Assembly: GCA_020441345.1 (NCBI GenBank)
Contig: JAGRMK010000370.1
Location: 1-5,743 of the forward strand
Length of the DNA: 5,743 bases
Direction of reading: 5' to 3'
From: Paracoccaceae bacterium
Lineage (GTDB): Bacteria > Pseudomonadota > Alphaproteobacteria > Rhodobacterales > Rhodobacteraceae
Shown: piece after piece, positions 1 through 5,466 of the stretch
Layout of the letters: each line of letters opens with the position of its first letter
Position numbering within the stretch: the first letter of the stretch is position 1
Position numbers and translations under genes: made by a program
The notes under the pieces: generated by a model
What the model was told of the DNA's origin: nothing
Databases searched by the model: none
What the model saw: only the letters and a program-made list of their open reading frames with translations

Positions 1-952
1 GGCGTTCGAAATCGAAATTCCCGCCAGAGGTGACGCAGACTACGGTCTTGCCGCGAATCGACTCTGCAAGGTCTTGCAGAACATCGACCGCCAGCGCACC
101 CGCGGGCTCCAGCACGATGCCCTCGACGTTCAGCATGTCCAGAATCGTGATGCAGATGCGATCCTCGGGGGCCAGAAGCACCGCTTCGGGCGCAACATCA
201 GCCAGCGAGGCAAAGGGTCGCGCACCGATTCGCGCCACGGCCGCGCCGTCGACAAAGCTGTCGACACGCGGCAGCGTCACCGGCTCGCCCGCCTTCAGCG
301 CCGCCGTCAGGCTGGCACCGCCGAGCGGTTCGACAAAATGAAACCTGGTCTGGTTGCCCAGTGCACGCAGATAGGTGCGAATGCCCGCCGCCAGCCCGCC
401 ACCGCCAACCGGCAGGATGATCACATCGGGTGCCTTGCGCAGCTGATCCAGAATTTCGACGGCGACGCTGGCCTGTCCCTCGATCACGTCGTCATCGTCG
501 AACGGCGACAGGAAATGCCCCCCGACCTTGGTGCAGAACGCCTGCGCGGCGGTCAGGGATTGGTCGAAATAGTCGCCAAACAGCCGGATTTCGATCGCGT
601 CGCCGCCAAAGATGCGGGTCTTGTCGATTTTCTGCCGTGGTGTGGTCACCGGCATGAAAATGACGCCGCGGCGCCCGAAATGCCGACAGGCAAAGGCAAC
701 TCCCTGGGCGTGATTGCCGGCGCTGGCGCAGACAAAGGTCTGCTGGTCGGGCTGCTGCGCCAGAACCTTGCGCATGGCGTTGAACGCGCCGCGAATCTTG
801 TAGGACCGGACCGGCGACAGATCTTCGCGCTTGAGCCAGATATCCGCCCCGAAACGCGCTGACAGATGCTCGTTGCGTTGCAACGGCGTCGGGTCGAACA
901 GGGTGCGAAGCTCTTGCGTCGCGATGCGGGCCGAGTCGATGAGGGTGTGCAT
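1..952 (-). CDS. ilvA: Threonine ammonia-lyase (threonine dehydratase), 3' end outside window
   Basis: This PLP enzyme deaminates L-threonine to 2-oxobutanoate, the first committed step of isoleucine synthesis, in the cytoplasm. 317 codons are visible. The N-terminal part has KREDLSPVRSYKIRGA at about residues 41-56, where Lys52 should form the PLP Schiff base. SAGNHAQG (77-84) is the substrate loop, PVGGGGL (181-187) the glycine-rich phosphate-binding loop, and TSGGN (308-312) the cofactor-ring contact near the end of the catalytic domain. The visible end reads GNFDFER, typical of the shorter IlvA type (about 400-420 residues in the family), so roughly 95 residues forming the ACT-like regulatory region lie beyond the left edge. 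The ATG start at 952-950 is preceded by AAGGG with 6 nt spacing. It is divergent from the lipoprotein hydrolase gene. A catabolic threonine/serine dehydratase is the main alternative, but the GGNFDFER end favours biosynthetic IlvA. Confidence 0.93.
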   Translation of the reverse strand, partial: MHTLIDSARIATQELRTLFDPTPLQRNEHLSARFGADIWLKREDLSPVRSYKIRGAFNAMRKVLAQQPDQQTFVCASAGNHAQGVAFACRHFGRRGVIFMPVTTPRQKIDKTRIFGGDAIEIRLFGDYFDQSLTAAQAFCTKVGGHFLSPFDDDDVIEGQASVAVEILDQLRKAPDVIILPVGGGGLAAGIRTYLRALGNQTRFHFVEPLGGASLTAALKAGEPVTLPRVDSFVDGAAVARIGARPFASLADVAPEAVLLAPEDRICITILDMLNVEGIVLEPAGALAVDVLQDLAESIRGKTVVCVTSGGNFDFER

Positions 953-958
953 GTCTAT

Positions 959-963
959 CCCTT
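959..963 (-). promoter_or_regulatory. Ribosome binding site of ilvA
   Basis: AAGGG on the minus strand lies 6 nt before the ATG at 952-950. It supports that start as the true N-terminus. Confidence 0.6.
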
Positions 964-1010
964 ACCCTGCGCCTTCCAGTGCGAAAAGACCGATTCGCCG
1001 TGCAGCCCCC

Positions 1011-1038
1011 CTGACACCCGGCACGGTGCTGGTGTATT
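1011..1038 (+). promoter_or_regulatory. Candidate sigma-70 type promoter of the lipoprotein hydrolase gene
   Basis: CTGACA at 1011-1016 (5 of 6 to the -35 consensus) is followed after 16 bp by TGTATT at 1033-1038 (4 of 6 to the -10 consensus). Transcription would begin near 1045, giving a leader of about 25 nt, inside the inverted repeat at 1039-1056. Found by eye in a 117-bp divergent spacer. I saw no comparably good promoter for ilvA on the other strand. Confidence 0.33.
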
Positions 1039-1056
1039 GGTTGAAAACCTTCAACC
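1039..1056. repeat. Perfect 7-bp inverted repeat in the divergent spacer
   Basis: GGTTGAA, a 4-nt spacer AACC, then TTCAACC: the arms are exact reverse complements. It ends 13 nt before the hydrolase ATG and directly follows the candidate -10 box. It could be an operator, or in RNA a small hairpin just upstream of the start codon. It is not followed by a T-run, so it is not a terminator on the plus strand. Confidence 0.5.
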
Positions 1057-1069
1057 TGCGGAACCCGTC

Positions 1070-2221
1070 ATGCGCACCGTCCTGCTTTTCGTCCTGACCC
1101 TGATGGCCGCCTGCGCGGTGCGTGAACAGGTTGATTTCCTGGACGGGCCGGCGCCCGGCGCCTTGTGGCGCCCGGTTCTGGTGGCGACGACGCGCGGTCC
1201 CGATCCGACACAGCCTATTCCGGGTTGGTCGCGTGACGAACAGGTGACGTATGGCCGCTACACCGTTTCGATCCCCTCGCAGCGCGAGCTGGGCGAGATC
1301 CCCCGCCAGCGCGATCGCGCCTCAGCGGATCCGGCGCGGCATTTCATGCTGGCCGATGCGCAAACCCTGTCGTCCGGTGCGTTTCGTGATGCGGTGCGCG
1401 CCAATCTGTCGCAACAGCCGCCGACGGAACAGGAAGCGGTGATTTTCGTCCACGGTTTCAACACGGCCTTCATCGAAGGCGTATATCGCACCGCGCAACT
1501 GGCCAACGATCTGCGGATTCCGGGTGTCATGCTGCATTACTCGTGGCCATCGTTGGGCGCGCCGCTGGCCTATGCCCATGACCGCGACAGCGCCTTGTTC
1601 GCGCGCGACGGTTTCATCGACATGCTGCACCAGGTTCGGGCAGCCGGGCCCCGGCGCATCATCGTGATCGGTCATTCGATGGGGGCGCATCTGGTGATGG
1701 AATCGCTGCGCCAGATGGCGCTGACCAACGATCCGGCGCTTTCGGCGCTGGGTGGCGTATTCCTGATCTCGCCGGATGTCGATATCGAGCTGTTCCGCCG
1801 CCAGGTGCATGTGATCGGCACCTTGCCGCAGCCCTTCGTGATCATCACATCGCAGCGCGACCGCGTGCTGACCCTGTCGGCACGGCTGACCGGCCAGACC
1901 TCGCGGTTGGGGAATATCGCCGATGCGCGTCAGGTCGAGGGCCTGGGTGTGACGCTGCTGGATGTGAGCGCCTTTGGCGAAGGGGCGGGGCATTTCACTG
2001 TCGGATCCTCGCCGGCGCTGATCGGACTGCTGGACCAGATGCAGGCGGTCAACACGGCGCTTGCGGGCGAAGCGTCGGGCAGTCTGCCATTGTTGCCCGC
2101 GACCATTCTGACCTTGCAGAACACCACGCAGGTAATCTTGCAGCCAATGACCGAGACGCGCCCGCGCCAGATCTTGCCCTGGTGGCGGCGCAGCGGCGAG
2201 GCCGCCGCCGCCACCCCCTGA
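1070..2221 (+). CDS. Lipoprotein alpha/beta hydrolase, DUF900/COG4782 family
   Basis: A 383-residue predicted lipoprotein and serine hydrolase of unknown substrate. The N-terminus MRTVLLFVLTLMAAC is a short lipoprotein signal with a lipobox at 12-15, so Cys15 should be lipidated and the enzyme exported. ATTRGPDP (39-46) is the conserved opening of this family. HGFN (128-131) precedes a cap or helix segment. GHSMG (201-205) is the nucleophile elbow with Ser203. Asp264 in SQRDRVL, with the following RLGN, is the likely acid, and His308 in GAGHF the likely base. About 60 residues after the last helix are low in recognisable motifs and end in a WWRR-containing tail. The frame stays open upstream of 1070, but this ATG alone places a signal peptide at the N-terminus. 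The ribosome site is weak (GCGGA). The gene is divergent from ilvA and convergent with the Smr gene. Lipase, esterase or peptidase activity cannot be distinguished from sequence. Confidence 0.88.
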   Translation: MRTVLLFVLTLMAACAVREQVDFLDGPAPGALWRPVLVATTRGPDPTQPIPGWSRDEQVTYGRYTVSIPSQRELGEIPRQRDRASADPARHFMLADAQTLSSGAFRDAVRANLSQQPPTEQEAVIFVHGFNTAFIEGVYRTAQLANDLRIPGVMLHYSWPSLGAPLAYAHDRDSALFARDGFIDMLHQVRAAGPRRIIVIGHSMGAHLVMESLRQMALTNDPALSALGGVFLISPDVDIELFRRQVHVIGTLPQPFVIITSQRDRVLTLSARLTGQTSRLGNIADARQVEGLGVTLLDVSAFGEGAGHFTVGSSPALIGLLDQMQAVNTALAGEASGSLPLLPATILTLQNTTQVILQPMTETRPRQILPWWRRSGEAAAATP

Positions 2222-2238
2222 GACGGGGATCAGCGGCG
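2206..2238. terminator. Possible bidirectional terminator over two convergent stop codons
   Basis: CGCCGC (2206-2211) pairs with GCGGCG (2233-2238), and inside it CCCC pairs with GGGG around the sequence CTGAGAC. The hairpin covers the TGA of the hydrolase gene and the stop of the Smr gene, which are 8 bp apart. There is only a three-T run on the plus side, so factor-independent function is uncertain. In DNA this GC-rich the pairing may be partly chance. Confidence 0.3.
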
Positions 2239-2859
2239 TTTGCGAAGATAGACGTAGTAAGCGCCCGTGCCGCCGTGGCTGCGGTGGGATTCGCGCAGTT
2301 CAAGAACCAGCGGCGCCAGCGGTGCGCTACGCAGCCAGTGCGGAACCTCGTGTTTGAGCACCCCGGCGCGGACCGGCATCGGCGCGACGTGATCCGCGGC
2401 TTTCTTGCGGCCCTTGCCGGTGATCACCAGAACCAGCCGCAACCCGCGCGCATGCGCCGACAGGATGAACCCCAGCAGCGCCTGATGTGCCTGGGCCACG
2501 GTCATGCCATGCAGGTCGATGCGGGCGTCTGGGTCCAGCTTGCCACGCATCATGGTTTTGTGCAGGCCACGATCCATCTGCACGGGCTGGCGCGCCAGAT
2601 GGTCGCCGACGCGCTCGGCCAGATCCAGATGCACGCGCGGCGCGGAGGTTGATTTGCCTGGCGGCGCTTTTGAAAAGGAGCGCGGGATCTGAACGTCGGG
2701 CTGTGTGCCAGGGGTGAAATGAGCCGCAGCCCGCGGGTCCGGCACAGGGGCCTTGCGGCTATCCGGGCCGGTCGCCGGGGTGGGAATCAGGCGGGTCGCG
2801 GTGCGCGCCACACGATGCCACAGCTCGCGCTCTTCGTCGGTGAGTGTGCGACGGGGCAT
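2230..2859 (-). CDS. Smr/MutS2 C-terminal domain protein
   Basis: A 209-residue cytoplasmic protein with a stand-alone Smr domain (Pfam PF01713) at about residues 113-208. The hallmarks are IDLHGMT (114-120), VITGKG (145-150) and the closing HGGTGAYYVYLRKRR (195-209). Smr domains in MutS2 and stand-alone proteins act as nucleases on branched DNA or RNA, so a nucleic-acid role is likely, but no substrate can be named. The first 110 residues are a basic, Pro/Ala-rich, probably disordered stretch with a conserved-looking start (MPRRTLTDEERELWHRVARTA). AAGGAGA lies 8 nt before the ATG at 2859. It lies 42 bp downstream of the Tim44-domain gene on the same strand and is probably co-transcribed with it. 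Confidence 0.92.
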   Translation of the reverse strand: MPRRTLTDEERELWHRVARTATRLIPTPATGPDSRKAPVPDPRAAAHFTPGTQPDVQIPRSFSKAPPGKSTSAPRVHLDLAERVGDHLARQPVQMDRGLHKTMMRGKLDPDARIDLHGMTVAQAHQALLGFILSAHARGLRLVLVITGKGRKKAADHVAPMPVRAGVLKHEVPHWLRSAPLAPLVLELRESHRSHGGTGAYYVYLRKRR

Positions 2860-2867
2860 CGGCGCGC

Positions 2868-2874
2868 TCTCCTT
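2868..2874 (-). promoter_or_regulatory. Strong ribosome binding site of the Smr gene
   Basis: AAGGAGA on the minus strand, 8 nt before the ATG at 2859-2857, is one of the best Shine-Dalgarno matches in the window. It fixes the start and supports efficient translation as second gene of a two-gene transcript. Confidence 0.7.
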
Positions 2875-2901
2875 GGCTCATCCGCAGCGCGGGAGCAGCC
2901 C

Positions 2902-3561
2902 TCAGGCTTCGGTCGCGACCAGCCGCCAGTTCGGGTTGTCGGCACCCATCGAGCGGGCAAAGGTCCAGATGTCGCGCTGCTGCTTGATCGCGTTCGCGTC
3001 GCCTTCGACCACGTTTCCGTCCCGGTCGCGGACCACTGAGGTCAGCTCTCCGACAAAGCGGATGGTGATCTCCGCCTCACGGGTGGCCGGGTCGAAACTC
3101 GCCTCGGACAGCACCAGTTCACGCAGGCCGACGAAATTGGCCTCGACGCGCAGCCCCTCGCGCTCGCGCAGTTGCACGACCTCGTCGAAGCTTTCGAACA
3201 CGTCGCGTGACAGCAGCGGCACCAGATTGTCGAGGTCGCCGTTCTCGAACCCCATCAGGATCATTTCATAGGCGCCGCGCGCCCCGCTCAGGAATTCACC
3301 GACATTGAAGCCGGGCTCTGCACGTTTCATCTCGGCCAGCGCCTTCGCCGACTCAGATGCCGCGGGGACATGGTCGGTGATATCGTGGTCCTCGCCGCCG
3401 TCGATTACCTCGAAACCCTTGCGGGAGGGCGGGACCGGACCGGGCGCGGCCTCGGGCGGGCGTTCGTAGCCATCGCGCGAGCCCAGCGCGCTGCGCAGTT
3501 TCATGATCAGAAAGACCGCGATGCCGGCCAGGACGAGAAGTTGTATCACGGCAGAGTCCAT
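2902..3561 (-). CDS. Tim44/TimA-family membrane-anchored protein
   Basis: A 219-residue protein with one N-terminal membrane segment (about residues 4-21, MDSAVIQLLVLAGIAVFLIM), a Pro-rich linker to about residue 75, and a Tim44-like domain (Pfam PF04280) to the end. Family marks are the FLSGARGAYEMILMGFENGD stretch (90-109), the LLSRDVFESFDE segment, and the closing DIWTFARS...DNPNWRLVA. Mitochondrial Tim44 tethers Hsp70 to the import channel. The bacterial relatives are putative adaptors at the inner membrane with poorly defined partners. The ATG at 3561-3559 is preferred over an in-frame TTG four codons upstream, because GAGGG sits 5 nt before the ATG. It is divergent from fxsA and probably leads an operon with the Smr gene. 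Confidence 0.92.
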   Translation of the reverse strand: MDSAVIQLLVLAGIAVFLIMKLRSALGSRDGYERPPEAAPGPVPPSRKGFEVIDGGEDHDITDHVPAASESAKALAEMKRAEPGFNVGEFLSGARGAYEMILMGFENGDLDNLVPLLSRDVFESFDEVVQLREREGLRVEANFVGLRELVLSEASFDPATREAEITIRFVGELTSVVRDRDGNVVEGDANAIKQQRDIWTFARSMGADNPNWRLVATEA

Positions 3562-3566
3562 AAGTA

Positions 3567-3571
3567 CCCTC
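3567..3571 (-). promoter_or_regulatory. Ribosome binding site fixing the Tim44-domain start
   Basis: GAGGG on the minus strand, 5 nt before the ATG at 3561. The competing TTG start overlaps this motif, which argues that TTG is not used. Confidence 0.6.
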
Positions 3572-3589
3572 AAGGGAAAATCGCAGGCT

Positions 3590-3639
3590 TGGTTTCAAGC
3601 GTTCGATGCTTATGTAGGGTGCACACGGCCCCAAGTCTA
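3590..3639. promoter_or_regulatory. Divergent promoter region between Tim44-domain gene and fxsA
   Basis: The 105-bp spacer must hold promoters for both directions. On the minus strand TAGACT (3639-3634) and TACATA (3616-3611) are separated by 17 bp. On the plus strand the same hexamer reads TATGTA, with a weak TTGGTT at 3590-3595 only 15 bp upstream. The two promoters may therefore share or overlap their -10 region, but the matches are modest (3-4 of 6). A small repeat GCTTG-GTTT-CAAGC lies at 3587-3600. Confidence 0.25.
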
Positions 3640-3652
3640 CCACGTCACCGTC

Positions 3653-3657
3653 GAGGA
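3653..3657 (+). promoter_or_regulatory. Ribosome binding site supporting the GTG start of fxsA
   Basis: GAGGA lies 9 nt before the GTG at 3667. It is the reason for choosing GTG rather than an earlier codon in the long open frame. Confidence 0.55.
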
Positions 3658-3666
3658 ATATCGTTC

Positions 3667-4125
3667 GTGCCTGTTCTCTTGCTGTTTATTGCCCTGCCCC
3701 TGATCGAGATTGCGCTGTTCATCGCCGTCGGATCGCAGCTTGGCGTGCTTACCACGCTGGCGCTGATCGTCCTCGGCGCGCTTCTTGGCGTGACGATCCT
3801 GCGGGGCCAGCAGGCGCGCGCCATTGCCATGATGCAGGGCGGGTTGCGTATCGACGCCGGCAGCTTTGCGGCACAGGGGGCGTTTCGCGTTCTGGCGGGG
3901 ATCTTGCTGATCCTGCCGGGGTTCCTGACCGATACGCTGGGTCTGGTGCTGTTGGTTCCCTTCGTGCAGAGGGCGCTGGTCCGGGCGATCGGGGCCCGCG
4001 CTGGAGTGACCACGGTGCGGACCTGGCAGCGCGATGACATCATCGAAGGCGAGTTCGAGGTGCGCGATCCGCCGCGCGACCCCGCCGGTCCCGAGCATCG
4101 GCTTGACGATCCGCGCAGGCATTGA
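3667..4125 (+). CDS. fxsA: FxsA family inner-membrane protein
   Basis: A 152-residue inner-membrane protein. Hydrophobic segments lie at about residues 2-20, 26-45 and 76-100. The family signature LILPGFLTDTLGLVLLVPFVQ is at 81-101, and the IRGQQA-type stretch (LRGQQARA, 45-52) follows the second segment. The C-terminal 45 residues are polar and include IIEGEFEV, as in relatives. The E. coli member was named for suppressing F-plasmid exclusion of phage T7 when overproduced. Its normal role is not settled. The frame is open far upstream, but the GTG at 3667 follows GAGGA by 9 nt and puts the first membrane segment at the N-terminus, as in the family. It lies 59 bp upstream of secB on the same strand and is divergent from the Tim44-domain gene. 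Confidence 0.92.
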   Translation: MPVLLLFIALPLIEIALFIAVGSQLGVLTTLALIVLGALLGVTILRGQQARAIAMMQGGLRIDAGSFAAQGAFRVLAGILLILPGFLTDTLGLVLLVPFVQRALVRAIGARAGVTTVRTWQRDDIIEGEFEVRDPPRDPAGPEHRLDDPRRH

Positions 4126-4150
4126 GGCGGTTCTGCGCACCTGCTAGAAG
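4122..4150 (+). promoter_or_regulatory. Candidate secB promoter overlapping the fxsA stop codon
   Basis: TTGAGG (4122-4127) and TAGAAG (4145-4150) each match the sigma-70 consensus at 4 of 6 positions and are exactly 17 bp apart. The predicted start near 4157 gives a leader of about 28 nt. The -35 box contains the TGA of fxsA. It would let secB be expressed independently of fxsA read-through. Confidence 0.42.
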
Positions 4151-4173
4151 CGCGCAAGGACAGTTGATCAATC

Positions 4174-4179
4174 AGGAGA
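4174..4179 (+). promoter_or_regulatory. Ribosome binding site of secB
   Basis: AGGAGA ends 5 nt before the ATG at 4185, a near-ideal site consistent with abundant chaperone synthesis. It excludes the longer reading that would begin at the ATG at 4122 inside the fxsA end. Confidence 0.7.
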
Positions 4180-4184
4180 GTTCC

Positions 4185-4703
4185 ATGGCCGAGAATGGCA
4201 ACGGTGCCGCGCCGAACGGCGCCCAACCCGGCGCAGCGCCGCAAGTCAAGTTTCAGGTTCTGGCGCAGTTTGTGCGCGACCTGTCGTTCGAAAACGCGCT
4301 GGTGCGCGGCGACGGCAAGCTGCCGAACCAGCAGCCGGACATTCAGGTTCAGGTGAGCCTGGACGCCAAGAAGAAGAACGAGACCGAAAATCACTATGAG
4401 GTGATTTCCAAGTATCGGATCGAATCGAAGAACAAGGAAACCGGTCAGACGATGTATCTGGCCGAGCTGGAATACGGCGCGATTTTCCTGATTGACGGTG
4501 TGCCGCAAGACCAGATGCACCCGTTCCTTTTGATCGAATGCCCGCGCATCGTGTTCCCCTTCGCGCGCCGCATCATCAGCGACGTGACCCGCGACGGCGG
4601 TTTCCCGCCGCTGAACCTCGACATGATCGATTTCATGGCGATGTATCGTCAGCAACTGGCCGCGCGCCAGGCCCAGGGCGGCGCTGCGGCACCCGTGTCC
4701 TGA
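4185..4703 (+). CDS. secB: Protein-export chaperone SecB
   Basis: A 172-residue cytoplasmic chaperone. SecB works as a tetramer (dimer of dimers), binds unfolded preproteins and hands them to SecA at the SecYEG translocon. The core runs from about residue 22 to 158. KFQVLAQFVRDLSFENA (22-38) is the alphaproteobacterial N-terminal strand. YEVISKYRIE and the following residues form the central sheet. YLAELEYGAIFLIDGV (91-106) is followed by LLIECPRIVFPFARRIISDVTRDGGFPPLNLDMIDF (115-150), the most conserved block, with the ECPR and GGFPPL hallmarks. A low-complexity Gly/Ala/Pro/Asn head (1-20) and an Ala/Gly-rich tail flank it. The length is normal for alphaproteobacteria. It has a strong ribosome site and probably its own promoter, and is followed by a terminator hairpin. 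Confidence 0.98.
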   Translation: MAENGNGAAPNGAQPGAAPQVKFQVLAQFVRDLSFENALVRGDGKLPNQQPDIQVQVSLDAKKKNETENHYEVISKYRIESKNKETGQTMYLAELEYGAIFLIDGVPQDQMHPFLLIECPRIVFPFARRIISDVTRDGGFPPLNLDMIDFMAMYRQQLAARQAQGGAAAPVS

Positions 4704-4723
4704 TCGTTTCGGATATCGGCGCT

Positions 4724-4749
4724 CGGCCGGGCCCGGTGCCCGGCCGTTT
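4724..4749 (+). terminator. Terminator hairpin after secB
   Basis: CGGCCGGGC (4724-4732) and GCCCGGCCG (4738-4746) are perfect complements around the 5-nt loop CCGGT, followed by TTT. It lies 20 bp past the secB stop and before the unknown gene. The T-run is short, but the 9-bp all-GC stem is convincing. It suggests the next gene needs its own promoter. Confidence 0.65.
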
Positions 4750-4767
4750 GCATTTCCAAAGAAATGC
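4750..4767. repeat. 7-bp inverted repeat just after the secB terminator
   Basis: GCATTTC, spacer CAAA, GAAATGC: perfect arms, AT-richer than the surroundings. It directly abuts the terminator and could be a second hairpin, an operator or part of the upstream region of the next gene. Confidence 0.45.
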
Positions 4768-4800
4768 TAGGCGATTGTTAATCTTCTGCTGCCAGTCTGA

Positions 4801-4818
4801 CGGTCACTCTATTGACCG
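4801..4818. repeat. Operator-like inverted repeat ahead of the tail-anchored protein gene
   Basis: CGGTCA, 6-nt spacer, TGACCG: two 6-bp half-sites in dyad symmetry spanning 18 bp, ending 15 bp before the proposed GTG start. The geometry suits a dimeric regulator, but a repeat of this length can occur by chance. No good promoter was identified in the 84 bp after the terminator. Confidence 0.4.
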
Positions 4819-4833
4819 ATCTGGACGAAAACC

Positions 4834-5466
4834 GTGTCTGACGCCTCTGCCACACAACCCGGTATCGACCTACGTGCCACGGACTGCCCGCGCCGGCGCG
4901 CGCGGCTGGAAAGGCAGGCTCGTGTCGGGCTACTGCCAAATCCTAACCAACCGCCAAAACCGCCCCCCCGGCGTGCCGCGTTGATGGGGAAATGGGTTGA
5001 TTTGCGATCGTCGCGACGAATCAAGGCGGCAGAGCGCGCGAAAGCGCGGGCGGCGGAACAAAGCGCGGTCGCTGTGGGGAATGCATCGCCCGAGCAGTCG
5101 CCACAGGTGCTCGATACAATTGCCCGAGACGAGTCTGGCCTGGTTTCGGGCATCGATATCGGCGGCCTGATGGATGCCGTGCGCGAGGTCGGAACGGACA
5201 AGCCGATTCGCACCCCTTATGCCGCGCAGTATCGGCATGATCTGGTGCCGGATGGCGAAACCGGGGGTGAAATCAAGAAGCCGTCGGTCTTGACCGCGCA
5301 AGCCTGGCTGGACGATCTGGAGGATGAGGCAGACAGCGATCCGGCACCGCAACCCGCCCCGGTGCGCCCGCGTCCTGGCGCCGCGCATCTGCCGCGGCGC
5401 ATCGCAACCGTTCTGGTGGGTGGCGTGGTTGTCGCCGGACTGTTCCTGCTTTTGCCGGTTCCGTGA
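4834..5466 (+). CDS. Unrecognised protein with C-terminal membrane anchor
   Basis: A 210-residue protein that I do not recognise. Residues 1-50 are Pro/Arg-rich (CPRRRARLERQAR, PNPNQPPKPPPRR). Residues 57-77 form a basic, probably helical stretch (RSSRRIKAAERAKARAAEQ). Residues 90-165 look like the most structured part (GIDIGGLMDAVREVG, TPYAAQYRHDL, VLTAQAWLDDLEDEAD). A Pro-rich linker (169-186) leads to a single hydrophobic segment (190-208, IATVLVGGVVVAGLFLLLP) that ends the protein two residues later. This predicts a tail-anchored inner-membrane protein with a cytoplasmic body. The GTG start has a weak ribosome site (GGACGA). An in-frame ATG at 4984 (residue 51) is a real alternative, because codons before it use CTA, AGG, CGA and CCA more than neighbouring genes do. 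The second half has normal codon use, which supports a real gene. It lies between secB and an HD hydrolase gene. Confidence 0.68.
   Translation: MSDASATQPGIDLRATDCPRRRARLERQARVGLLPNPNQPPKPPPRRAALMGKWVDLRSSRRIKAAERAKARAAEQSAVAVGNASPEQSPQVLDTIARDESGLVSGIDIGGLMDAVREVGTDKPIRTPYAAQYRHDLVPDGETGGEIKKPSVLTAQAWLDDLEDEADSDPAPQPAPVRPRPGAAHLPRRIATVLVGGVVVAGLFLLLPVP

Noticed and set aside
74..862. 262-codon open frame on the plus strand opposite ilvA
   Set aside because: The minus strand encodes a clear PLP enzyme with all catalytic motifs over the same span. The plus frame is a GC-bias shadow with no recognisable features.
866..1069. N-terminal extension of the hydrolase frame upstream of 1070
   Set aside because: It would bury the lipoprotein signal and lipobox 68 residues inside the protein, and it overlaps the ilvA start. 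The open frame is due to base composition.
3645..4655. 336-codon open frame on the minus strand across fxsA and secB
   Set aside because: It runs antisense to two well-recognised genes and their spacer, and its translation is compositionally typical of antisense reading of GC-rich DNA.
4185..4703. Possibility that this SecB belongs to a toxin-antitoxin-chaperone system
   Set aside because: There is no toxin or antitoxin gene beside it. The protein is of the normal export type, and the fxsA neighbour matches the usual housekeeping context.
4773..4783. GATT-GTT-AATC dyad in the spacer after secB, considered as a CtrA-type or other regulator site
   Set aside because: The arms are only 4 bp and the TTAA-N7-TTAA pattern of CtrA sites is absent.
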